DNA from: Acidobacteriota bacterium
GTDB lineage: Bacteria > Acidobacteriota > Vicinamibacteria > Fen-336
Assembly: GCA_022340585.1 (NCBI GenBank)
Contig: JAJDNS010000024.1
Location: 1 to 64,000, forward strand
DNA length: 64,000 nt
Reading direction: 5' to 3'
Shown here piece after piece: positions 27,973-36,062 of the stretch; positions within the stretch are counted from its first letter, which is position 1; the number at the start of each line of letters is the position of its first letter. The translations under genes were made by a program, and so were the position numbers. The notes under the pieces are model-generated. The model made no database searches. It was not told where the DNA came from and was given only the letters and a program-made list of their open reading frames with translations.

Positions 27973-29178
27973 TCACAGCGCGCGCAGGGCCCGGTGGCGT
28001 ACGAGCAGGAGAGCCGCCAGGGCCACGAGGAGGGCCGAGTAGACGGCGAGGACCGGGGGGGCACCGGCGTTGCGGACGAAGACACCGGCGACCAGGCTGC
28101 CGAGAGGCATCCCTCCCCGGAAGGCGAGCCCGTAGATGGAGAGAACGCGACCCCGGAGCTCCTCGGGTGCGTATTCCTGGACGAGGGAGCTGAGGGTGGA
28201 CATCGCGGCGGTGACCGTGAACCCGGACCCGACGAGAAGGGCCATCGAGACCCACTGCCACCGGGAGAGGACGGCCCCGATCGTCACCAGGCCGAACACC
28301 ACGAGGTACACGAGGGTGAGCCGGCCCCGCCCCGACGCGGTCCCACGGTGGGCGGTGGTGAGCGCCCCCACGATCGCCCCGACGCCCATGCTCGTGAGGA
28401 GGAGGCTGTAGCCGGAGGCACCGGTCCCCAGGACGTCGCCGGCGATGGTCGGCAGGAAGGTGACGAGGGGGAAGCTGAGGAAGCTCGTCGCAGCGGCGAG
28501 CAGCGCGAAGGTCCTCAGGAGCGGCGTCTCGGCGACGTGGCGGATTCCGGTCCGGAGGCCTTCGCGCAGGTTCTCCCCGGTCGTCGCGACCACCGGGAAC
28601 CGGATGAACCACAGGACCAGGATCACCACGACGAAGGAGCCCGCGTTGGCCACGAAGCAGGCCCCGGTCCCCGCGTGGGCCAGCAGCAGTCCGGCGATGA
28701 CCGGACCAATGGCCCGCGAGGTGTTGAACTGGAGTGAGTTGAGGGCGACGGCGTTGGGGATGTGCTCGCGCGGGACCAGGCTGGGGAGCACGGCCTGATA
28801 GGTGGGAGCCGACTGGGACTGGGTGAGACCGGAGAGGAACGCGACGACCAGGATCGCCACGATCCCGAGATGACCGAGGTAGAAGAGAACGGCGAGGGCG
28901 CCCGCCAGCAGCATCTGGACGACCTGCGAGGTCAGGAGGATACGCCGGCGGTCGACCCGGTCCGCCACCGCCCCCCCCACGAGCATGAGAGCGAGCAGGG
29001 GCACGTCCTGGGCGAAACGGCGCAGACCCAGGTAGAACGGGTCGCCGGTCTGGACGTGGATCAGCCAGGACAGGGCCACGTCCTGGACCCAGGTCCCGAT
29101 GCTCGAAAGGAAGGCCCCGATCCACAGGAGGCGGAAGCTCCGGTGCTCGAACGCCGCGAGAAAGCCCGGCGGCTTCAT
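27973..29178 (-). CDS. MFS transporter (MFS_3/EntS-like)
   Basis: FEHRSFRLLWIGAFLSSIGTWVQDVALSWLIHVQTG...GGAVADRVDRRRILLTSQ; about 12 hydrophobic segments. Confidence 0.93.
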   Translation of the reverse strand: MKPPGFLAAFEHRSFRLLWIGAFLSSIGTWVQDVALSWLIHVQTGDPFYLGLRRFAQDVPLLALMLVGGAVADRVDRRRILLTSQVVQMLLAGALAVLFYLGHLGIVAILVVAFLSGLTQSQSAPTYQAVLPSLVPREHIPNAVALNSLQFNTSRAIGPVIAGLLLAHAGTGACFVANAGSFVVVILVLWFIRFPVVATTGENLREGLRTGIRHVAETPLLRTFALLAAATSFLSFPLVTFLPTIAGDVLGTGASGYSLLLTSMGVGAIVGALTTAHRGTASGRGRLTLVYLVVFGLVTIGAVLSRWQWVSMALLVGSGFTVTAAMSTLSSLVQEYAPEELRGRVLSIYGLAFRGGMPLGSLVAGVFVRNAGAPPVLAVYSALLVALAALLLVRHRALRAL

Positions 29179-29193
29179 CTATATACTGCGGCG

Positions 29194-29481
29194 GTGAGCT
29201 TCCCGTGCCCCGGCTGCGACGCACCGATCGCCGGGCGTCCCGACCGCCTCCTTCTCCGCTGCGGCGCCTGCGGGGCCCGGCTGCGCAGCCGCGCCGTGGA
29301 AACGAGCGCCTCCTCCCCTCTCTTCGAGGTCCAGGTCACGGGCCGACCGGAGACGCTCCGGCGGGTCGAGATCCCCTGGGACGAGGCGGAGCGGCGCCGT
29401 CTCTCCTCGTGGTTGCTCGTGGCCTCGGTCGTGACCGTCGCCCTCGTCCTGGTCCTCTTCGTGCTCGCCCGGATGCTCTGA
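29194..29481 (+). CDS. Small zinc-ribbon protein with C-terminal TM helix
   Basis: GTG at 29194; FPCPGCDAPIAGRPDRLLLRCGACGARL then LLVASVVTVALVLVLFVLARML*. Confidence 0.7.
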   Translation: MSFPCPGCDAPIAGRPDRLLLRCGACGARLRSRAVETSASSPLFEVQVTGRPETLRRVEIPWDEAERRRLSSWLLVASVVTVALVLVLFVLARML

Positions 29482-29511
29482 CGCTCGGAACGAGAACGAG
29501 CGGAATGGGTG

Positions 29512-29619
29512 CTAGGGATTCTTCCCGCCCTTTCGCGCCGCCGCCGCCTTCCGGCGCTGCTTGCGCGCCTTCTTGCGGCGGTGCCGACGGCGGCGGATCT
29601 CTCTCGCTCTCTCGATCAT
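29512..29619 (-). CDS. 35-aa highly basic protein MIERAREIRRRRHRRKKARKQRRKAAAARKGGKNP
   Basis: ATG overlaps the upstream stop as ATGA; not in the supplied ORF track because of length; weak resemblance to AURKAIP1/COX24-type basic peptides. Confidence 0.5.
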   Translation of the reverse strand: MIERAREIRRRRHRRKKARKQRRKAAAARKGGKNP

Positions 29620-30794
29620 CCGTCCCTCTTCTTGCTGGAGTTCTTGCCGTTCCCGGTCGGGGACACGGCTTCCTTCTTCGCCTCGGCCACACGCGTCCGG
29701 ATGATGCGCAGGTAGGCCCGGGGGATCTTCTGCATGTGGGCCATGAGCTGGCCCAGGTCGGCACGTCCCGCCCCTCGTGCTCCGCTGTCACCCCAGATGA
29801 GGTTCACCATGCGCCCCCGGACCGCGACCGGCAGGAGGGCGGCAGTGGTCCCGGGCTTCTTGCCGATGGCCGCGAGGAACTTCAGGTTCGTCTCCTCCGA
29901 GCCGGGCCGACCCACGAAGACCGTACGGTTGCGGGTCACGCCCTGGAAGACCGAGGGGAGGTCCAGGGGAATGCGCAGGGCGGCGGCGCGGGCCCGGTCC
30001 ATCTTCTCTCCGGCCCCGTCCCACCCGATGAGCCAGGGCTCGCGCACGATGAAGAACACCACGCGCTTGAAGTAGCACAGCCCGAGGCTCAGGACGGCCG
30101 CCACCACCTCGTCGCGAGTGGTGGCGGTTTCGATCGCGGCCGCCGCCTCGTCGGGGTCCTTCTTCCGCGGGGGAGGCGCGGGCGGGGCCTCGTCGCCGTG
30201 GGTGTCGGTGAACCGCCAGCGATCGTCGATCCCGAAGTGCTCGCGGAGCATCCGGACCATCCGGAACTCCGGGACGACGAGGGGGCGGACGATGTAGCCG
30301 AGGGAGTAGCCCACGCGGGCGACGGCCTCGTGGTCGCCAGGATCGACCATCCCCAGGAAGAGGGTCTGGCCGCGCAGCTTCCAGGGAATGACCTTGAAAC
30401 GGGTGACCAGCTTGTGGGGGACGAGGGTGATCGCCTCGGGGTTGAAGGCGTCGGGGTCAGCCGCCGGGACCCCGTACGCGCGCGTCAGGGCTTCCGACAG
30501 GCGCTCCTCGGTGATGAAGCCCAGCTCGTGGAGGCTCGTCCCCAGCCGCCCGCCGTAGAGCACCTGGTGCTGGATGGCCTCCTGGAGCTGCGCGTCGCTG
30601 ATGACCCCGCGGTCACGAAGGATCCGTCCCAGGATCGACAGAGGTCCACCTCCTCGAGAGCGCCGTATTCTAGCCCGGATTGCCCATGAGGCCGTCCGCC
30701 GTGGCGCCGCGCCGCCCTCGCGGCCGTCGGCCTCTGGACCAGCTTTGACTCCCGAGCTATCATTCGCCGGTCCCGCGTCCATGCCCGAGCCCAT
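29616..30794 (-). CDS. MshEN/GspE-N domain protein with C-terminal GAF-like region, no ATPase domain
   Basis: LGRILRDRGVISDAQLQEAIQHQVLYGGRLGTSLHELGFITEERLSEALTRAYGVPAADPDAF; real start probably downstream of 30794. Confidence 0.8.
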   Translation of the reverse strand: MGSGMDAGPANDSSGVKAGPEADGREGGAAPRRTASWAIRARIRRSRGGGPLSILGRILRDRGVISDAQLQEAIQHQVLYGGRLGTSLHELGFITEERLSEALTRAYGVPAADPDAFNPEAITLVPHKLVTRFKVIPWKLRGQTLFLGMVDPGDHEAVARVGYSLGYIVRPLVVPEFRMVRMLREHFGIDDRWRFTDTHGDEAPPAPPPRKKDPDEAAAAIETATTRDEVVAAVLSLGLCYFKRVVFFIVREPWLIGWDGAGEKMDRARAAALRIPLDLPSVFQGVTRNRTVFVGRPGSEETNLKFLAAIGKKPGTTAALLPVAVRGRMVNLIWGDSGARGAGRADLGQLMAHMQKIPRAYLRIIRTRVAEAKKEAVSPTGNGKNSSKKRDG

Positions 30795-32022
30795 CGCCCC
30801 CTACTACGAGCGGTTGCCCGATCTCGACCGCGAGTTGACCGAACGTGGCAGCCTGGGACTGCTCGTCCTCGACGCGTCCCTTCTTCGCAGCATCGAAGAC
30901 CGCTACGGGCTTCAGGCCTACGAGGAGGTCCGGCAGCGGATGCTCACCATCATCGAGGACGCACGGGGGAAGGACTACCGGGCGGGAGACATCCTGTGCC
31001 TCGAGCGGCCGAGGGGGCTGCGATTCCTCTTTCTTCTCGAGCGCAAGAGGCGGCGGAACGTCCCGCTGTCGGTGGCCGATCTCCGAGCGGCCCGAGCGCG
31101 AGTCATGTCGTCACTGGTGCCCAGCATCGCCCGGGCGGCGTTTCCCTACATCAAGCCCGGAGACCGCTGCGATCGCCCCGAGGTGGGCCACGGGCTCGCG
31201 GTCTTCAACCCCCTCCTGCATCCGGCTCGTATGGTGGAGCGCGCCTTCGAGGACGCGCTCGCTCAGGCCGCGCACCAGCGCCGCTCCGACGAGCTGCTGG
31301 TCCTGGAGCGGCTCCAGGACGTGCTCCTGCGTGAGCGAGTCGTGACCGCATACCAGCGTATCTTCCGGATGAAGGACGACACGATCCTGGGGGCCGAGGC
31401 CCTCTCGCGGGGCCCCCGGGGCTCCGGGCTCGACACCGCTGACGCCCTGTTCGGGGCCGCCAGAAGCCACGGCCTCGAGGTGGAGCTGGACCGGCTCTGC
31501 CGTCGCCGGGCATTGCTCGCCTCGGTCGGACGCGTCCCCTCGAGCGCGAAGATCTTCGTCAACACCCTGCCCGCCACCATGAGGGATCCCCAGTTCCGGG
31601 GGAAGGCCCTCATCGATTTCCTCGACCGTGCCCAGGTCTCTCCCGACCGTATCGTCATCGAGATCACCGAGAAGCTGATGATCGAGAACTACGCGCTCTT
31701 CCGGGAGACGATGGCCGATTTCACCCAGCTGGGGATGTCCTTCGCGGTCGACGACGTGGGAGCCGGCTACTCGGGGCTCGAGTCGATCCACAAGCTCAAG
31801 CCGAGCTACATCAAGATCGATATGGGCCTGGTTCAGGACGTCCACGTCAGCACCGTCAATCGGGCAATGGCCAAGGCCATCATCACCCTCGGACACAGGA
31901 TCGGGGCCGAGGTGATCGCGGAGGGCATCCAGAGCGAGGAGGAGCTGCAGGTCCTTCGCGCCCTCGGGGTCGACTTCGGCCAGGGCTACCACCTCGCCCG
32001 TCCCGACACCGACCAGGGATAG
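30781..32022 (+). CDS. EAL-domain protein with degenerate GGDEF-like N-terminus
   Basis: LGAEALSRG, KIFVNTLP, IVIEITEK, DDVGAGYSGLESI, YIKIDMGLV, EVIAEGIQSEEEL, FGQGYHLARP; no GG[DE]EF. Confidence 0.9.
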   Translation: MPEPIAPYYERLPDLDRELTERGSLGLLVLDASLLRSIEDRYGLQAYEEVRQRMLTIIEDARGKDYRAGDILCLERPRGLRFLFLLERKRRRNVPLSVADLRAARARVMSSLVPSIARAAFPYIKPGDRCDRPEVGHGLAVFNPLLHPARMVERAFEDALAQAAHQRRSDELLVLERLQDVLLRERVVTAYQRIFRMKDDTILGAEALSRGPRGSGLDTADALFGAARSHGLEVELDRLCRRRALLASVGRVPSSAKIFVNTLPATMRDPQFRGKALIDFLDRAQVSPDRIVIEITEKLMIENYALFRETMADFTQLGMSFAVDDVGAGYSGLESIHKLKPSYIKIDMGLVQDVHVSTVNRAMAKAIITLGHRIGAEVIAEGIQSEEELQVLRALGVDFGQGYHLARPDTDQG

Positions 32023-32035
32023 GAGAGCCGGGGGC

Positions 32036-32365
32036 CTACTCCTCCGGGCGCCCTCCGGGAGCGGGCTCGGACAGGTGAAAGCGGCACTTCGCCCGGGCGA
32101 ACCGGACCTCGTCGCCGTCGGCGAGGTCCCGATAGTGCACGATCTCGCCGTTGACGCGGGTGTAGTTGGTGGAGTCGAGGTCGACCACGACCCAGGCGTC
32201 ATCGCGCCACTCGATGCGAGCATGCCGTCGGGAGACGAGGGGTTCGTCGATCAGGATGGGCGCGTCCTCCCGGCCCACCACCAGGGCGTCCTGGTCGAGG
32301 GGGAACTCGACCCGCTCCCCGTCCGGGCGCTCCCAGACGAGACGGGCGGCCGCAGGGGAGGTCAC
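32036..32365 (-). CDS. FHA-domain protein
   Basis: GTG at 32365 overlapping the upstream stop; ALVVGREDAPILIDEPLVSRRHARIEWRDDAWVVVDLDSTNYTRVNGE. Confidence 0.9.
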   Translation of the reverse strand: MTSPAAARLVWERPDGERVEFPLDQDALVVGREDAPILIDEPLVSRRHARIEWRDDAWVVVDLDSTNYTRVNGEIVHYRDLADGDEVRFARAKCRFHLSEPAPGGRPEE

Positions 32366-34581
32366 CGCCCCGCCCGCCGGGACGCCAGCGGGGCCACCGC
32401 CGGGCCGTCGTTGTCGATGAGCGTGGCGCCCGGCGCCGCCGCCGCCGCGCGGTAGGCATCGGCGGCCTGGGGGGCGTAGCCGAGCCGCTCCAGAGCCACC
32501 CCGAGGTAGTAGAGCGAGGTGCCCCGCGACAGACCGGGACGCTCCGGAAGCTCGGCCTTGGCCTTCTGCAGCGAGTCGTGGGCGCCGGCGAAGTCCCCGA
32601 AGTGCATGGCACACAGGGCCAGGTTGAGTCGGGCGTAGGCCGCCTGCTCGGTGCCCGGGTAGCCGTCCACCACTCCGCGGAGGTCCACCATCGCCCGGTT
32701 GTAGAGCAGCTGCGGGTCGAACAGCGGGATCTCCCGCACGGTCGCGCCGAGGACCAGCTCGGCGGTGCGTCCGCCGCTGGCTCCCTTCACCTGCAGCGCG
32801 AGGGGATCCTGGGGTTTCTTCCCGGCCACCGCGGCGAGGATGTCGGCGGTCCACTCCACCCGCTTCCCGTCGACCGTCTGGACGAGATCGCCCGGCTCGA
32901 GACCCGCGGTGGCGGCGGGACTCCCGGCGACGACCCTCAGAACGGGAGCGCCTTCGAAGAGGAGGGTGTCCACGGTGATGAGACCGCTCCAGGTGCGCTC
33001 GCTCGTGAACCGTCGGTCCAGCTTCTCCAGGGCGTCCAGATACGAGGCCGACTCCCCGAACACCACGTCCATGCCCTCGGCGGTGGTGCTCCCGGCGGCG
33101 AGCAGGTAGAGCCGGGCACTGCGCTGCAGGCGCTCCTCGGGCAGGAGGCCCACGACGAACCCCTGGACCTCGAGGGCCGCGGCCAGGCGATCGCTCACCC
33201 GGCGCACGAGGTCGGGCTCGCTTCCGAAGTTCGGCAGGAGCCCGGCGCGAGTCGTCTCCTCGAGGTCGAGAACGCGGTCGACCGCCTCCCGAGGAGCGCG
33301 GATCAGGTTGACCGAGGTGAGCTGGGAGAGGTTCTCGAAGATCTTCTTCTCCGCCTCCTGGCGATGCCTCTCTCCGGACGCGGATTCCGCCTCGACCCCG
33401 AGGAAGGCCAGGGTCGGGCGGATCGGACAGTCGAGGCTGATGGCCTCGTCCTTCGGGAGGACGAGCTCCCGAATGAACTTCCCGGCTGCGTGCTTGACCT
33501 CCACCCGCACGTCCCCCGAGCAGATCCCGTCGACTTGGGAGGGGGTGACGCCGCGGGCCTCCCCGTTGATGTAGATCCGCGCACCCGGGGGGTCGGAGGA
33601 CAGCTGCAGCGAGCCCACCGAGTCCTCGAGCCGAACGGGCTCGAGGTTGTAGTCCTGCGCGGTCGGAGTCTCGAGGGTACGGCGCAACGTCTCATAGCAC
33701 TCGCGGCGGAACTCGATGGTGTGGCTCCCGAGGGAGAGGTTCGGGATCTCGATCCGCGCCGAGGAGCGTGCGGGGTCGAGGCCGAAGCCGCGGGCCCGGT
33801 CGTACTGGTCGGGGGCGAGGCCACCCGAGGTCGTCACGCGCAGATCGCCGTCGATCCAGACCTCGACGTCGGGGGGCTGGGTGACGATGAAGATGCTGGC
33901 GCGCACCCGCTCGAGCGTCGCCTCGTGGGTCTCGGTGGCCCGGGCGGCAATGCTGAGGGGGAAGCTCTCGGTGCGGTAGCCATCCTTGGCGACCTCGACG
34001 GTGTACTCCCCGGCCAGGACCTCGAGGGGAAAGAAGGGGGTGATCCCGAGATCAACGGGGGGACCGTTGGTCCCGATCAGCGTGACGCGGGCGCCGGCCG
34101 GATCCGATGAGACCGCGAGGTAGCCGACGAGCGCCTTCTTCACCGAGTCGAACAGCCCCACGATCTTGGGTGAAACCTGCTCCTTGGACATGACGTGGTC
34201 GGGCTTGAGGAGGATGATGCGCCGGAAGTTCTCGGACGCCTTCTCCTGGAGACCGATCGTGTAGTAGGCGCGCCCCCGGTACTCATACGCCTGGACGAGC
34301 ATGTCGCGCGCAGACGCCGGGAGCGTTGGAGCCGGGAGGCCCTCGAGGCGCGAGACGACGTCGTCGAAGCTGACGATGGAGCGGCTCTGCTGGGGCCCGT
34401 TGAACTCGGCGATGGCCCGGGCCAGCACCTCCTGAGCCGCCTGGATCTCCAGATGGACCGCTTCCGGCACCTCGGGGGCGGCCACCGGCTCCTGCCCCGG
34501 GGCCGAGGCCGCGACGAGAAGCAGGGCGGCGAGGGCGAGGGTTGGTCTAGCCGTTCGCGCTGTCACGTCCATCCTCCTCAT
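32362..34581 (-). CDS. Secreted multi-PEGA, PDZ-like and TPR protein
   Basis: Signal peptide; PEGA-like GYLAVSSDPAGARVTLIG..., SIFIVTQPPDVEVWIDGDLR, GSLQLSSDPPGARIYINGEARGVTP; PDZ-like APVLRVVAGSPAATAGLEPGDLVQTVDGKRV; C-terminal TPR. Confidence 0.85.
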   Translation of the reverse strand: MRRMDVTARTARPTLALAALLLVAASAPGQEPVAAPEVPEAVHLEIQAAQEVLARAIAEFNGPQQSRSIVSFDDVVSRLEGLPAPTLPASARDMLVQAYEYRGRAYYTIGLQEKASENFRRIILLKPDHVMSKEQVSPKIVGLFDSVKKALVGYLAVSSDPAGARVTLIGTNGPPVDLGITPFFPLEVLAGEYTVEVAKDGYRTESFPLSIAARATETHEATLERVRASIFIVTQPPDVEVWIDGDLRVTTSGGLAPDQYDRARGFGLDPARSSARIEIPNLSLGSHTIEFRRECYETLRRTLETPTAQDYNLEPVRLEDSVGSLQLSSDPPGARIYINGEARGVTPSQVDGICSGDVRVEVKHAAGKFIRELVLPKDEAISLDCPIRPTLAFLGVEAESASGERHRQEAEKKIFENLSQLTSVNLIRAPREAVDRVLDLEETTRAGLLPNFGSEPDLVRRVSDRLAAALEVQGFVVGLLPEERLQRSARLYLLAAGSTTAEGMDVVFGESASYLDALEKLDRRFTSERTWSGLITVDTLLFEGAPVLRVVAGSPAATAGLEPGDLVQTVDGKRVEWTADILAAVAGKKPQDPLALQVKGASGGRTAELVLGATVREIPLFDPQLLYNRAMVDLRGVVDGYPGTEQAAYARLNLALCAMHFGDFAGAHDSLQKAKAELPERPGLSRGTSLYYLGVALERLGYAPQAADAYRAAAAAPGATLIDNDGPAVAPLASRRAGR

Positions 34582-36059
34582 CGATAGCGAAGAACCCGGT
34601 CCGAGCCGTCGTCGTAGACGAGCACTGCCCCCGTGGCATCGAGGGTGATCGCCGTGGGCTTCTTCATCTCCGGCCCCGTGATCTTGAAGAACGGTTGGCC
34701 CTGCGGGTCGAAGACGAGGACGCCTTCGTCCTCGTCCGCAACGTAGACATTTCGGAAGGGATCGACGGCGATGTCGCTGGGCTTCCGGAGCCCGCTCGGC
34801 CCGATGGTGCGCAAGGTGCGTCCGCCCTCGTCGCAGATGGCCACCATCTTCTCCTTTCCGTCGAGGAGGTAGATCCCGCGTTCACCGTCGACGACGATGC
34901 GCGTCACCTCACTCTCCCGGGCAGCGCCCTGGAAGAAGGGCCCCAGCAGCTCTCCGGCAACGCCGAACCGGAAGACGGTGTCGTTCTTCTCGTCCGACAC
35001 GAGGATCGAGCCACCGGGCGCGACCGCGGCGGCGCGAATCTTCTCGAGCGGCTTCCGCTCCTCGCCCTGCTTCTCGGGGGGGAAGAAGAAGGTCCGAATG
35101 TCCCGGAGGCCGATACGCACCGCGGACTCGGCCGCGAACACCACCCGGCCATCCGGAGCCAGGGACAGGGTGCGCGGCTCCTGGCCGGCGAGGCTCTCCC
35201 CCATCTTGCCTGATGGGTCGAACGCCACCGCGCTCTTCGTCTTCTTCGAGGCGATCCACAGACGACGGTCCGGGGTCACGAGGAGGGCTTGCACGTCCTT
35301 GAGGACGTTGCCGCCGGCGACGGAGAAGCCGGAGTCGAGAGTGAAGACTGGCCGGGCGGTGGCATGAAGGCGGTAGAGCGCAGTGATCCTCTCCAGGGCT
35401 CTCTCCGCCCAGGGGCTCTCGGGAAAGCGATTGCGGACCTGCTGGAACTCCTCCATGGCAATTCGGGGCTTCCCCTGGAGGGCGAGCACGTGCCCGGCCT
35501 CGAACTGCGCTCGCGGCGCGGCATCGCTGGCCGGGTACTCCAGGGCAACGCGACGGTTCAGGGCCACCGCGTCGTCGTAGCGGCCGGCCCGGCGGTCGAC
35601 GAGGGCCGAGGCCTGGAGAGAGCGGGGCACCCAGGGGCTCTGGGGATAAAGCGTCTCTACGCGGGCGAACTGGGCGAGGGCGTCGTCGAGGTCTCCCGGT
35701 GTCCGTGCCCCTTCGAGGGTCAGGAGGCCGAGGTAGTGGTAGGCGCCGGGGGCGGCGTCGCTCTGCGCGTGCTCCCGCGAGACCTGCTCGAAGGCCTCGC
35801 GGGCGCCCTTCTCGTCGCCTTCCACCTCCATCCGGTAGCGGCCGATCTCGAGCCAGGCCTGGCCGACGGCGTCGGTCCCGGCGAAGCTGCTGATGACGAT
35901 GTTGAAGTTGTCGAGGGCCTGCTTGAGCTTGCCTTGTTCGCGGTAGGCGCGGCCGTCCTCGAGAAGGCGCTGGGCCTGCTCCTCCGCGCCCTCCTGCGCG
36001 ATCGCGGACGGAGCCAGGGCGAGAAGCGGAGCGAGAAGAAGAAGCAGACGTGGCGACAC
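34578..36059 (-). CDS. Secreted TPR plus NHL-repeat beta-propeller-like protein
   Basis: Signal peptide; TPRs; repeats ...LRKPSDIAVDPFRNVYVADEDEGVLVFDPQGQ, MKKPTAITLDATGAVLVYDDGSDRVLRY. Confidence 0.85.
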   Translation of the reverse strand: MSPRLLLLLAPLLALAPSAIAQEGAEEQAQRLLEDGRAYREQGKLKQALDNFNIVISSFAGTDAVGQAWLEIGRYRMEVEGDEKGAREAFEQVSREHAQSDAAPGAYHYLGLLTLEGARTPGDLDDALAQFARVETLYPQSPWVPRSLQASALVDRRAGRYDDAVALNRRVALEYPASDAAPRAQFEAGHVLALQGKPRIAMEEFQQVRNRFPESPWAERALERITALYRLHATARPVFTLDSGFSVAGGNVLKDVQALLVTPDRRLWIASKKTKSAVAFDPSGKMGESLAGQEPRTLSLAPDGRVVFAAESAVRIGLRDIRTFFFPPEKQGEERKPLEKIRAAAVAPGGSILVSDEKNDTVFRFGVAGELLGPFFQGAARESEVTRIVVDGERGIYLLDGKEKMVAICDEGGRTLRTIGPSGLRKPSDIAVDPFRNVYVADEDEGVLVFDPQGQPFFKITGPEMKKPTAITLDATGAVLVYDDGSDRVLRYR

Positions 36060-36062
36060 AGG

